From the NCBI GenBank assembly GCA_958477465.1, contig CAUEFX010000036.1, positions 1 to 41,516 on the forward strand: a DNA stretch of 41,516 nucleotides, read 5' to 3'. A program made the position numbers and the translations under genes. Below, piece by piece: positions 8,345-16,840 of this stretch. Source of the DNA: an uncultured Bacteroides sp. Lineage in GTDB: Bacteria; Bacteroidota; Bacteroidia; Bacteroidales; Bacteroidaceae. Below the pieces are notes generated by a model. The model had not been told where the DNA came from, made no database searches, and saw only the letters and a list, made by a program, of their open reading frames with translations. Within the stretch, counting starts at the first letter, position 1, and the number at the start of each line of letters is the position of its first letter.

Positions 8345-8755
8345 CTATTTCTTTTGCGGCGTTCCCCGTTCCATGGCACTCAGATAGATCTCCAGTGAGC
8401 GGGTTGATATCTGTATCTCTCTGAAAGACACTCCCAGTGATGCAATCAGCAGCAGCAATGCCAGCCCGAAGATATATGCCGATATCAGTTGGAGTCCGAT
8501 ATAAATCAGAAACATGCTGACCACACAGAAGAACAGGCTGGCAATGCCCAATCCCTGCATCGTGCGGGTGAGATTGAGCCGTTTGCGCAGGTTCTCTATC
8601 TGTGCCACGGTGATGTCCGTCGGGTTCTCCATGTAGCGATCGCGCAACTGGCGCACCAGTTGCGCATACGACAAAAACCGGTTCGTGTATGCCAGCAGAA
8701 TCAGAGAGACTGCTGAAAACAGGAGAGCAGGAGTGGTGAGGGTAAGCTCTTCCAT
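8345..8755 (-). CDS. DUF2721 family membrane protein
   Basis: The 136-residue product starts at MEELTLTTPALL. The open frame extends 17 codons further up, but those lie in the end of kbl. It has a first membrane helix near residues 8-25 (LLFSAVSLILLAYTNRF). A charged stretch with LVRQLRDRYMENPTD and LRKRLNLTR follows, then two hydrophobic helices (about 60-105). The LLAYTNRFL...LVRQL pattern is that of DUF2721, a family of unknown function. Its ATG overlaps the kbl stop by one base (TAATG), so translation is likely coupled and it sits second in a kbl operon. A role in threonine/glycine metabolism is not shown by the sequence. Confidence 0.8.
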   Translation of the reverse strand: MEELTLTTPALLFSAVSLILLAYTNRFLSYAQLVRQLRDRYMENPTDITVAQIENLRKRLNLTRTMQGLGIASLFFCVVSMFLIYIGLQLISAYIFGLALLLLIASLGVSFREIQISTRSLEIYLSAMERGTPQKK

Positions 8756-9942
8756 TATTTCAACACGCCAAGTTCTTTGCCCACCTTGATGAATGCGTCG
8801 ATACATTTATCCAGATGAACCTTCTCGTGTCCGGCAGAGATCTGGACACGGATACGTGCCTGTCCTTTCGGCACAACCGGATAGTAGAATCCCGTTACAT
8901 AGATGCCCTCTTCGAGCATGCGGGCTGCATAGTCTTGAGATAATTTGGCGTCATACAGCATGACGGCGCAGATGGCGCTTTGGGTCGGTTTGATGTCGAA
9001 TCCGGCAGCCATCATCTTGTCGCGGAAATAGTTGACATTCTCCATTAACTTGTCGTGGAGTGCGTTGCTCTCTTTCAGCATCTTGAACACTTCGAGACTG
9101 GCACCGATGATGCCCGGCGCCAAGGAGTTGGAGAACAGGTAAGGACGGCTGCGCTGGCGCAACAGGTCGATAATCTCTTTGCGTCCGGTGGTGAATCCGC
9201 CCAATGCACCGCCAAAGGCCTTGCCCAATGTGCCGGTATAGATATCCACACGTCCGTAAGTATGATACAGTTCGCTTACACCGTGTCCCGTAGCGCCTAC
9301 CACTCCGGCAGAGTGAGACTCGTCTACCATGACCAGGGCGTCGTATTTCTCGGCAAGGTCGCAGATCTTATCCATCGGAGCCACGTTGCCGTCCATCGAA
9401 AAGACACCGTCCGTAACGATGATGCGGAAGCGTTGTGCCTGGGCTTCCTGCAGGCATTTTTCCAATTCTGCCATGTCAGCATTGGCGTAGCGGTAGCGTT
9501 TTGCCTTACAAAGACGCACGCCGTCGATAATGGAAGCATGGTTCAATGAGTCGGAGATGATGGCATCTTCCTCGGTAAGAAGCGGTTCGAACACACCGCC
9601 GTTGGCATCGAAGCAGGCTGCATATAAAATAGTATCTTCCGTCTGGAAATAATCGGAGATGGCAGCTTCCAGCTCTTTATGGATATCCTGTGTCCCGCAG
9701 ATGAACCGGACAGAAGACATGCCGTATCCGCGGCGGTCCATCATCTTCTTCGCCCCTTCTATCAGACGGGGATGGTTTGAGAGACCCAGATAGTTGTTGG
9801 CGCAGAAGTTCAGCACTTCTTTTCCTTTTACAGTGATGGCGGCTTGTTGCGCACTTTCGATCAGTCGTTCTTCTTTATAGAGGCCGGCTTCCTTAATTTC
9901 AGCAAGCGTATTGCTGAGATGTTCTTTCATTTTACCGTACAT
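8755..9942 (-). CDS. kbl: 2-amino-3-ketobutyrate CoA ligase (glycine C-acetyltransferase)
   Basis: Kbl is a PLP enzyme that cleaves 2-amino-3-ketobutyrate with CoA to glycine and acetyl-CoA, the second step of threonine degradation. The 395-residue protein starting MYGKMKEHLSNTLAEIKE has family motifs NFCANNYLGLSNHP, SVRFICGTQD, MVDESHSAG and the PLP lysine Lys241 in YTGTLGKAFGG. A 16-codon upstream extension (MKKNNVLC...) is open but lies outside the conserved N terminus. It is divergent from the SDR-type threonine dehydrogenase gene at 10077, the enzyme expected to supply its substrate. Confidence 0.95.
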   Translation of the reverse strand: MYGKMKEHLSNTLAEIKEAGLYKEERLIESAQQAAITVKGKEVLNFCANNYLGLSNHPRLIEGAKKMMDRRGYGMSSVRFICGTQDIHKELEAAISDYFQTEDTILYAACFDANGGVFEPLLTEEDAIISDSLNHASIIDGVRLCKAKRYRYANADMAELEKCLQEAQAQRFRIIVTDGVFSMDGNVAPMDKICDLAEKYDALVMVDESHSAGVVGATGHGVSELYHTYGRVDIYTGTLGKAFGGALGGFTTGRKEIIDLLRQRSRPYLFSNSLAPGIIGASLEVFKMLKESNALHDKLMENVNYFRDKMMAAGFDIKPTQSAICAVMLYDAKLSQDYAARMLEEGIYVTGFYYPVVPKGQARIRVQISAGHEKVHLDKCIDAFIKVGKELGVLK

Positions 9943-10076
9943 AGCTTTTGGGATTTTAGTTTCTATGCAAAGGACATTATTTTTCTTCAAATAACAATGA
10001 CTATTTGCTATAAAAATGGAAAAAAAGTACTTACTTTGCGCATCATTTAGCTTAATATACCCTATAAGTTGGAAGA

Positions 10077-11030
10077 ATGAAAAATATTTTGGTAATTGGA
10101 GCTACCGGACAGATTGGTTCGGAACTCACGATGGAATTGCGCAACCGCTATGGAAATGAACACGTTGTAGCTGGCTATATACCGGGTGCAGAACCTAAAG
10201 GAGAATTGAAAGAGTCGGGCCCTTCGGCTGTGGTTGATGTAACCGATGCCGGTATGATCGAGTCTGTTGTGAAGCAATATAATATTGACACTATCTATAA
10301 TCTGGCGGCCTTATTGTCTGTGGTGGCCGAATCAAAACCTAAGTTGGCTTGGAAGATCGGTATAGACGGTCTTTGGAACGTACTCGAAACGGCACGTATC
10401 CACGGCTGTGCAGTCTTTACTCCGAGTTCCATCGGCTCGTTCGGAGCGGATACCCCTCATACGAAGACTCCGCAAGACACCATCCAGCGTCCGCGTACCA
10501 TGTATGGCATCTCCAAAGTGACCACGGAACTGCTGAGCGACTATTACCATAATAAGTACGGTGTCGATACACGTGCCGTCCGCTTTCCGGGAATCATATC
10601 CAACGTGACCCCTCCGGGTGGTGGTACGACGGATTATGCGGTCGATATATACTATTCTGCCGTAAAAGGGGAAACATTTGTATGCCCCATCGCCCAAGGT
10701 ACGCTGATGGACATGATGTATATGCCGGATGCCTTGAATGCCGCCATCTCGCTGATGGAAGCCGATCCGGAAAAACTGGTTCACCGCAATGCTTTCAACA
10801 TCGCTTCCATGAGTTTCGGTCCGGAAACCATCTATGAGGCCATCCGCAAGCATGTACCCGATTTCAAGATGATTTACCAGGTAGATCCTCTGAAACAGCG
10901 CATTGCCGACAGCTGGCCCGATAGTCTGGACGATACCTGTGCCCGCAACGAATGGGGGTGGAAGCCGGCCTATGATTTGGAAAGTATGACGGTAGATATG
11001 CTTGAGAAATTAAGAGCTAAACTGAAATAA
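10077..11030 (+). CDS. NAD-dependent L-threonine 3-dehydrogenase, SDR/epimerase type
   Basis: The 317-residue protein is an extended short-chain dehydrogenase. It has the NAD-binding GATGQIGSE (8-16), the conserved NLAALLS loop (75-81), catalytic serine in FTPSSIG (117/118), and Tyr143 and Lys147 in MYGISK. It resembles the UDP-galactose-epimerase-like threonine dehydrogenases rather than the zinc alcohol-dehydrogenase type of E. coli. The strongest functional hint is the head-to-head arrangement with kbl across 134 bases, giving a complete threonine to 2-amino-3-ketobutyrate to glycine route. Its stop codon overlaps the next start (TAATG). A sugar epimerase role is less likely given the context. 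Confidence 0.82.
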   Translation: MKNILVIGATGQIGSELTMELRNRYGNEHVVAGYIPGAEPKGELKESGPSAVVDVTDAGMIESVVKQYNIDTIYNLAALLSVVAESKPKLAWKIGIDGLWNVLETARIHGCAVFTPSSIGSFGADTPHTKTPQDTIQRPRTMYGISKVTTELLSDYYHNKYGVDTRAVRFPGIISNVTPPGGGTTDYAVDIYYSAVKGETFVCPIAQGTLMDMMYMPDALNAAISLMEADPEKLVHRNAFNIASMSFGPETIYEAIRKHVPDFKMIYQVDPLKQRIADSWPDSLDDTCARNEWGWKPAYDLESMTVDMLEKLRAKLK

Positions 11031-11884
11031 TGAAAAAGATTATTGCGGGAGTCGCGGCTCTCGTCCTTCTTGCTTCCTGCGGGAATAAGAAGACGGAGAT
11101 CGACCCTTTTGCATCTCTTACCCATGAGGTGGATTCGGTCCTTCATCGGACCGATACACTCCACCGTGTAAAGGCACCGGAGGAACCGAAACCGACAGAG
11201 GCAGACGAATCATTCGATGACTTCATCTATAACTTTGCCTCCGACGACGACTTGCAGCGGCAGCGCATTAAGTTTCCACTGTCTTTCTACAACGGTGACG
11301 AGCCCTCCAAAATAGATAAAAAATACTGGAAACACGACGACCTGTTTACGAAACAGAGCTATTATACGCTTCTTTTCGACCGTGAGGAGGATATGGATTT
11401 GGTAGGAGACACCACACTGACATCCGTACAGGTGGAGTGGATCTTTATCCGGACTCATAAGATGAAGAAATACTACTTTGAGCGGATAAAGGGAGCGTGG
11501 ATCTTGGAAGCAATCGACCTGCGTCCACTCAAGAAGGGAGACAATGAAAGTTTTGTAGAGTTCTTCGGACACTTTGCAACCGACAGCCTGTTTCAGAGCC
11601 GTCGTATCAAACAGCCGCTCGCCTTTGTCACAACCGACCCGGATGATGACTTCTCGGTGTTGGAAACAACCCTCGACCTGAACCAATGGTTTGCCTTCAA
11701 ACCGGAACTGCCCACCGACCGCTTGTCGAACATTAATTACGGACAAAAAAGCATTGATGACTCTGATGTTAAAATCGTTGCCCTGAAGGGAATAGGAAAC
11801 GGGCTCTCCAATATTCTCTATTTTAAGAGAAAAGAGGGAAACGGGGATTGGGAGTTGTATAAGTTTGAGGATGTCAGCATCTAA
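11030..11884 (+). CDS. DUF4348 lipoprotein
   Basis: The 284-residue product begins MKKIIAGVAALVLLASCGNK, a signal peptide with lipobox LLASC and predicted lipidation at Cys17. The mature protein is soluble and acidic, with two similar segments: DDFIYNFASDDDLQRQRIKFPL (about 63-84) and VEFFGHFATDSLFQSRRIKQPL (about 173-194), suggesting an internal duplication. This arrangement fits DUF4348, a Bacteroidales family without known function. Its start overlaps the stop of the dehydrogenase gene by one base, so the two are probably translated together, though no functional link is evident. Confidence 0.8.
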   Translation: MKKIIAGVAALVLLASCGNKKTEIDPFASLTHEVDSVLHRTDTLHRVKAPEEPKPTEADESFDDFIYNFASDDDLQRQRIKFPLSFYNGDEPSKIDKKYWKHDDLFTKQSYYTLLFDREEDMDLVGDTTLTSVQVEWIFIRTHKMKKYYFERIKGAWILEAIDLRPLKKGDNESFVEFFGHFATDSLFQSRRIKQPLAFVTTDPDDDFSVLETTLDLNQWFAFKPELPTDRLSNINYGQKSIDDSDVKIVALKGIGNGLSNILYFKRKEGNGDWELYKFEDVSI

Positions 11885-11906
11885 TGTACTTTTCTTTCGG
11901 ATGTGT

Positions 11907-12075
11907 ACTTTTCTTTCGTCTTGATACGAAAGAAAAGATACCAAAAGAAAGGATCAAGGCTGTATTTTTTCTCCTACTCTCTTCCTCCGTTTCGCTAAAG
12001 GGGCTCGAACTCGCTTCGCTCAGACAATCGCCCCTTTTTAACGCTCCACTACGGGCGTTCGCTTGACGGAGAAAA
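11907..12075 (+). repeat. Intergenic repeat element, copy A
   Basis: This is one of two copies, in opposite orientation, within the 621-base spacer 11885-12505. It opens with a perfect hairpin CTTTTCTTTCGT / ACGAAAGAAAAG (11908-11919 and 11926-11937, loop CTTGAT) and continues ATCAAGGCTG. It then carries a second hairpin AAAGGGGC / GCCCCTTTT (11997-12004 and 12030-12038) ending in five T residues, which could terminate transcription of the DUF4348 gene. It ends near the CGCTTGACGGAG at 12060. The spacer between the copies has short GTTGGAATTTAGG-like repeats and no gene. Confidence 0.75.
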
Positions 12076-12236
12076 AATAAGGCCGATGGGGACCGTTGAA
12101 TTTAGGTCGTTGGAATTAATATTATTGAGGTTAAGGCTGTTGGAATTTAGGCCGATAGGGTTTGTGTTATCAATAACTATCAGCCCTGTAATAACCCCTC
12201 CCGCTTTCACGCCGCATGGTTTCCCGGCCTCATTTC

Positions 12237-12401
12237 CGTAGCGTCAAACGGAACGTAGGCAAAAAGCGTCAGAAGGGGCGATTGGTTGAGCGTAGCGAGT
12301 TCGAGCCCCTTTAGCTTTTTGTCGCAGTGCAGTAGCGAAGGAAATGCAGCCTTGATTTTTTCTTTGGTTCTTTCTTTTGTATCAAGACAAAAGAAAGAAT
12401 A
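12237..12401 (-). repeat. Intergenic repeat element, copy B (inverted)
   Basis: Read on the minus strand this copy repeats copy A in order. It has a 13-pair hairpin TTCTTTCTTTTGT / ACAAAAGAAAGAA with the same loop CTTGAT (12368-12399), then ATCAAGGCTGCATTT. The block AAAGGGGCTCGAACTCGCT...CAATCGCCCCTT follows, then the CGTTTGACGCTACG end. Its terminal stem differs from copy A at paired positions in a compensatory way. The region just after it, TAATTTTG at 12414-12421, fits the -7 consensus for murB, without a clear -33. Confidence 0.75.
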
Positions 12402-12505
12402 AAATAATTTCATTAATTTTGTGCCTGTCCTCAGCCCCTGCCCTCGACCTGCCGGTCTTTTGTTGCAGGATTGTCCTGTAGGGCACAGGATTAACCCTAT
12501 AAAAT

Positions 12506-13507
12506 ATGAAACAAGAAAATTATTCTCTTTTAGCTCACAACACATTCGGTATTGATGTGAAAGCCGCTCGTTTCCTGGAGTATCATTCGGTAGACGAGCT
12601 TCGCGGGATGATTGCCGGAGGTCTTATAACCGAGCCTTATCTGCACATCGGCAGTGGCAGCAACCTGTTGTTTACCAAAGATTATCCGGGCACGGTGCTT
12701 CATTCCTGTATTGGTGGGATAGAGGTGCTCGGTGAGACGGATGATGAAGTCCGTGTGCGTGTAGGTGCCGGTGTGGAGTGGGATGGCTTTGTCGCGGAGT
12801 GTGTGCGTCGCGGTTGGTACGGCGCCGAGAATCTTTCGCTTATCCCCGGGGAAGTGGGAGCGAGTGCGGTGCAGAACATCGGTGCTTACGGAGTGGAGGC
12901 AAAAGATTTGATAACTTCTGTTATGACGATGAACATCCGGGGGGAGGAGCGTGTTTATGCGGCAGACGAGTGCAGATATGCTTATCGTAAAAGCATTTTC
13001 AAATCTGCGGAGATGAAAAATGTTTTTGTGACGTATGTCTGTTTCCGGTTGAGTAAACGCGTACATTATACGCTGGATTACGGTACCATCCGTCAGGAGC
13101 TGGCCAAGTATGATAAGATAACGTTGGAGACGGTGCGCCGTGTGATTATCGACATCCGCAAGAGCAAATTGCCCGACCCGAAAGTGTTGGGGAATGCCGG
13201 TAGTTTCTTTATGAATCCCATTGTGGACAGAGAACGGTTTGAGGCCTTGCAGAAGGAGTATCCGCGTATGCCTTTCTACGAACTGCCCGACGGCAGAGTG
13301 AAAATTCCTGCGGGGTGGATGATAGAGCAGTGTGGCTGGAAGGGAAAAACACTGGGCCCTGCTGCCGTGCATGACAAGCAGGCATTGGTACTGGTGAATT
13401 GCGGCGGTGCCACAGGAAAAGATATTATCGCACTTTCGGATGCTGTACGGGCTTCTGTGTATGAGAAGTTTGGAGTTGAGATTTATCCGGAGGTGAATTG
13501 GGTGTAG
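12506..13507 (+). CDS. murB: UDP-N-acetylenolpyruvoylglucosamine reductase MurB
   Basis: MurB reduces UDP-GlcNAc-enolpyruvate to UDP-MurNAc in the cytoplasm, the second committed step of peptidoglycan synthesis. The 333-residue protein has the FAD-binding PCMH-type fold: NTFGIDVKA near the start, the flavin loop GSGSNLLFTKD (about 50-60), and SLIPGEVGASAVQNIGAYG. The catalytic pair is Ser233 in GNAGSFFMNP and Glu329 in YPEVNW. It is the longer type I form typified by E. coli MurB. A small hairpin (TCCTGT / ACAGGA, 12474-12490) lies just before the start codon. Confidence 0.95.
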   Translation: MKQENYSLLAHNTFGIDVKAARFLEYHSVDELRGMIAGGLITEPYLHIGSGSNLLFTKDYPGTVLHSCIGGIEVLGETDDEVRVRVGAGVEWDGFVAECVRRGWYGAENLSLIPGEVGASAVQNIGAYGVEAKDLITSVMTMNIRGEERVYAADECRYAYRKSIFKSAEMKNVFVTYVCFRLSKRVHYTLDYGTIRQELAKYDKITLETVRRVIIDIRKSKLPDPKVLGNAGSFFMNPIVDRERFEALQKEYPRMPFYELPDGRVKIPAGWMIEQCGWKGKTLGPAAVHDKQALVLVNCGGATGKDIIALSDAVRASVYEKFGVEIYPEVNWV

Positions 13508-13508
13508 G

Positions 13509-13680
13509 CCTCTCCCCAGCCCTCTCCGTGGGAGAGGGGGTGAAGATACTATCGGTTATAATGGTTGATGAAAGGAATGGGGAACTGAAGTAGTATTTGC
13601 TTAGGGGAAAGGTATTGGTTTGTAATATTAATAAAAGTAACTTAACTCCCTCTCCCACGGAGAGGGTTGTGGAGGGGCTC
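13509..13680 (+). repeat. MITE-like palindromic element, copy 1
   Basis: The ends are inverted repeats of about 35 bases: CCTCTCCCCAGCCCTCTCC at 13509 and its imperfect complement ending GGTTGTGGAGGGGCTC at 13680. Each end contains its own hairpin CCCTCTCC-GTG-GGAGAGGG. The centre is A/T-rich and has no open frame. Its right end is only two bases from the ATG at 13683, so the element supplies the whole leader of that gene. Confidence 0.8.
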
Positions 13681-13682
13681 TT

Positions 13683-14438
13683 ATGAAAATAACAATATTA
13701 GGAAGCGGTACTTCTACCGGAGTACCCGAAATTGGATGTACTTGTGAGGTTTGTACCTCTGTCGATCCGCGGGATCATCGGCTGCGCACTTCCGCCTTGG
13801 TTGAGACGGATGATGCACGTATTTTGATTGATTGCGGTCCCGATTTTCGTGCACAGGTTCTCGGACTTCCTTTCAAGAAGATAGACGGGGTGCTCATCAC
13901 TCATGAACACTACGATCATGTGGGAGGGTTGGATGACCTTCGTCCTTTCTGTCGTTTTGGTGAGGTGCCCATTTATGCCGAGAACTATACGGCCGAGCGT
14001 CTGCGAAACCGTATGCCCTATTGCTTTGTGACCCACAACTATCCGGGGGTACCCAATATACCGTTGCAGGAGATTGAACCCGGACAGACCTTCCGGATAA
14101 ACCATACTGTGGTGACTCCTTTGCGGGTGATGCACGGGCGGCTTCCCATTTTGGGGTATCGCATAGGGGAGATGGGATATATTACGGATATGCTTACGAT
14201 GCCCGATGAGTCTTACGAGCAGTTGTGCGATTTGGATGTCCTTGTGATAAATGCACTCCGGATTACTCCTCATCCCACGCATCAGAATCTGGCGGAAGCC
14301 CTTGAAGCGGCGCGGCGGATTGGAGCCAAAGAGACTTATTTCATTCACATGAGCCACCACATCGGACTACAGGCCGAAGTAGAAAAACAGCTGCCTCCTC
14401 ATGTGCACTTTGCATTTGACGGGTTGAAAATAATTTAG
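13683..14438 (+). CDS. PhnP-like metallo-beta-lactamase-fold hydrolase
   Basis: The 251-residue protein carries the metal-binding motif THEHYDHVGG (His74, His76, Asp78, His79), a later histidine in MHGRLPILGYR, and a final metal histidine near FIHMSHH. The N-terminal GCTCEVC cluster (Cys19, Cys21, Cys24) matches the structural zinc site of PhnP, a phosphoribosyl cyclic phosphodiesterase. No other phosphonate genes are nearby, so the substrate is open; cyclic nucleotide or cyclic phosphate hydrolysis is the likely chemistry. The start codon abuts a palindromic repeat, so translation lacks a conventional leader. Confidence 0.8.
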   Translation: MKITILGSGTSTGVPEIGCTCEVCTSVDPRDHRLRTSALVETDDARILIDCGPDFRAQVLGLPFKKIDGVLITHEHYDHVGGLDDLRPFCRFGEVPIYAENYTAERLRNRMPYCFVTHNYPGVPNIPLQEIEPGQTFRINHTVVTPLRVMHGRLPILGYRIGEMGYITDMLTMPDESYEQLCDLDVLVINALRITPHPTHQNLAEALEAARRIGAKETYFIHMSHHIGLQAEVEKQLPPHVHFAFDGLKII

Positions 14439-14445
14439 CAGAAGT

Positions 14446-14477
14446 TTTGTTTTTTTTTATAGAAATTGTTACTTTTG
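14446..14477 (+). promoter_or_regulatory. Bacteroides-type promoter for the gene at 14504
   Basis: TTTG (14446-14449) and TACTTTTG (14470-14477) are separated by 20 bases and match the -33/-7 consensus. Transcription would start near 14485, about 20 bases before the ATG, so the downstream gene is transcribed separately from the PhnP-like gene. Confidence 0.7.
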
Positions 14478-14503
14478 TCCGTGACCGGTAAAACAACAAT
14501 ATT

Positions 14504-16132
14504 ATGAAGCTTCGTACATTGGTGAAATTTTCGATTACTACTTCTGTGGCGCTTTTGTGTGCAGGCTTCGCGGTGTTCTTTTTTTTCAAGTTGTCGGTCG
14601 CGGAAAATAAGGAGGATTTCGAACTTTATACGTTGGTTCCGTTCGATGCGGTAGGAGTTCTCGAGGCGGATGATATGGTGGCCTTGATACAGGACATTGA
14701 TGAGCTGACGTGTAGCAAGGATGAGCATTTTCTGTATATCTCCAAAATCTTTTCCTACCTGAAAACGCATCTTTATACACTTCTTGAGGAGACTCCGCAC
14801 GGGTTGAGCCGGCGGATGAGCAAAGTACTGCTCAGTTTTCATGAGCCGGACAATGACCGCAACCAAGTGCTCTATTGTGCGCTCGGTTCGGGTGATTACG
14901 AGCTGGTGGGCAAGTTCATAAAGAAATACTGTTCTGCTGCGTTTCCTTCTAAATTGTTCGATTATAAAGGCGAAGAGATACGTATTTATCCGTTGGCGGA
15001 TGATGACTTTCTGGCTTGCTATGTCACCTCTGATTTCTTGGTGGCAAGTTTTCAGAAGAGGCTGGTCGAAGAGGTGATCGATGCGCGTCTGTCAGGACGG
15101 TCGCTGCTTGGAGATTCGGTGTTTGCCGATATGCATGCTGCCAAAAAAGGCAATGCGGCTACTACTGTTTATACCCGTGTGCGTTCGCTCGATATGGGGA
15201 AGATGACGGATGGCGCACAGGGACGGACACCTTTTGGAGGATGGGTGGAATTTGATATGAAGTTGAATGGAGATGCCATTTATTTTTCGGGTGTCAATCA
15301 TGACACGGATACCTGTCTGACATTTATGAATATGTTGCGTAGGCAACAATCTCTTGAGGGATTTCAGGGGGAGATCCTTCCTGTAACGACTTTCTTTTTC
15401 AGTTGTCGCTCGGTCAGTGATCTGCAGTCGGCGCTCGATTTTGCTGCCAATGACCGGAGTCTCGCGGGTGTGACGATGTCTGCCGACTCTGTCGGGGGCT
15501 GCGGTGAAGCATTTGCGTCCTATCTGAAAGAGCATGTTTCGCATGATATGACCACTTGTCTTTTTGCATACAATGATACCACGAAATATCCGGCTGCTGT
15601 GGCGAGTTTTCCTGTTCGGGATGCTGTGCGGGCCGGTCGTATGCTTAAGGTGTTGTCTGATAGCTATTTGGAAGAGCGGAAATCGGCGTCCGGTCCGATT
15701 ATAACTTTTTGTTATACTTCGTCCGGAGTACATCCGGTGTATTTGCTGCCTTTTCATACGTTGTTTACGCAACTAACGGGGATTGTTTCGCCGTCTTTGC
15801 ATACTTATGCATGTTTGTATGGCGGGCGTTTGTTACTGGCTCCTGATGCGGAGAGTGTTTCCGGTTACATCCGGTACTTGGATGGAGGGGAAGTGTTGGA
15901 GGGAGTGCCCGGCTACAGGGAAAGTATAGCCGGATTGTCTGATATGTATAATTTTATGTTCGTAGCCGATTTGGAACAAATGTTTGTACAGCCCGAAAGT
16001 TATGCACGCTTGCTTCCGAATTTCTTTTTCCGTAATCCGGATTTCTTCCGTTATTTTGTTCTTTCCGCTCAGTTTTCCTGTACGGATGGGGTGGCTTATC
16101 CCAATGTGGTTTTGCAGTATAAAGGGGAGTGA
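14504..16132 (+). CDS. Membrane-anchored protein of unknown function (DUF3352-like)
   Basis: The 542-residue product has one N-terminal membrane helix (about 7-31, FSITTSVALLCAGFAVFFFF). A large extracytoplasmic region follows that begins LYTLVPFDAVGVLEADDM. The pattern of a single anchor followed by repeated beta-rich segments (PFDAVGVLEADD, FLACYVTSDFLVASFQKRLVEE, RLLLAPDAESVSGYIRYLDGG) recalls DUF3352 proteins, whose function is unknown. I am not certain of the family. No enzymatic motif was recognised. The gene has its own promoter at 14446-14477 and is followed by a tandem-repeat array rather than by another gene on the same strand. Confidence 0.7.
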   Translation: MKLRTLVKFSITTSVALLCAGFAVFFFFKLSVAENKEDFELYTLVPFDAVGVLEADDMVALIQDIDELTCSKDEHFLYISKIFSYLKTHLYTLLEETPHGLSRRMSKVLLSFHEPDNDRNQVLYCALGSGDYELVGKFIKKYCSAAFPSKLFDYKGEEIRIYPLADDDFLACYVTSDFLVASFQKRLVEEVIDARLSGRSLLGDSVFADMHAAKKGNAATTVYTRVRSLDMGKMTDGAQGRTPFGGWVEFDMKLNGDAIYFSGVNHDTDTCLTFMNMLRRQQSLEGFQGEILPVTTFFFSCRSVSDLQSALDFAANDRSLAGVTMSADSVGGCGEAFASYLKEHVSHDMTTCLFAYNDTTKYPAAVASFPVRDAVRAGRMLKVLSDSYLEERKSASGPIITFCYTSSGVHPVYLLPFHTLFTQLTGIVSPSLHTYACLYGGRLLLAPDAESVSGYIRYLDGGEVLEGVPGYRESIAGLSDMYNFMFVADLEQMFVQPESYARLLPNFFFRNPDFFRYFVLSAQFSCTDGVAYPNVVLQYKGE

Positions 16133-16165
16133 AAAGAAATTTTTCTCATTGATTTTGATGCTGTT

Positions 16166-16521
16166 GTAGCCGGAAATTACACCGGAAAACACCGGCTTTC
16201 TGGTTGGATTTTGCATCGGAAATGCCAATTTTGTAGTTGGAATTAGCATTGGAAAACGTCATTTTCTGGTTGGAATTTGCATCGGAAATGCCAATTTTGT
16301 AGCTGGAATTAGCATTGGAAAACGTCGTTTTTTGGTTGGAATTTGTATCGGAAATGCCAATTTTATAGCTGAAAACCCCATCGGAATCCCCTTGTTTTAT
16401 GGTCGGAAATTACATCAGAAAACCCTCGTTTTGCGGTCCGAAATTGCATCGGAAAACACCCCGTTTTGTAGCCGGAAAATGGCATCGGAAAACATCAGTT
16501 TTGTAGTCAGAATTAGCAACG
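16166..16521. repeat. Tandem array of 33-35-base units
   Basis: About 10.5 units run head to tail, each close to GTAGCCGGAATTAGCATC followed by GGAAAACnnCnnTTTT. The first six are exactly 33 or 34 bases and alternate GTAGYTGG and CTGGTTGG forms, giving a 66-base higher-order repeat. The last four are 34-35 bases and more diverged. There are no spacers, so it is not a CRISPR array, and no long open frame crosses it. The rest of the 708-base spacer (16522-16840) holds a hairpin at 16778-16808 and nothing else I can name. Confidence 0.9.
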
Positions 16522-16777
16522 CGAGATGCGGGCGTTTTTGATACGTTTTGAGCAAGTTTGAGAAAACGACGCCTCGGGAGAGGGCACGGATTTGACTTAA
16601 TAGTCTGATTATCAAATGCAATTTGTCTATAACGCGCGTGAAAGAAGAAAAGAGAAGAGAATATATACACTCAAAAGAAAGAGTGCGCGCGTTTTTTCTG
16701 CCGGAAAATGGGCACCGTTTTTACGTTGTCCGGGCATTGTTTTCAGGGGTGGTAAGCGCGGTCCTCGGAGAACATAA

Positions 16778-16808
16778 CGACCGTACTTGCAAAAAGCAAA
16801 TACGGTCG
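16778..16808 (-). terminator. Hairpin downstream of the DUF3127 gene
   Basis: CGACCGTACTTGC (16778-16790) pairs with GCAAATACGGTCG (16796-16808) around a five-base loop. The single non-canonical pair is a G-T wobble when read on the minus strand but a C-A mismatch on the plus strand, which favours a minus-strand transcript. The following T content is low, so termination is likely but not certain. Confidence 0.5.
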
Positions 16809-16840
16809 CTATATTTTAGGGGATGGAGGGTTGGCCTGAT

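Noticed and set aside
16166..16521. CRISPR array
   Set aside because: Units are contiguous and degenerate with no unique spacers, and no cas genes are in the window.
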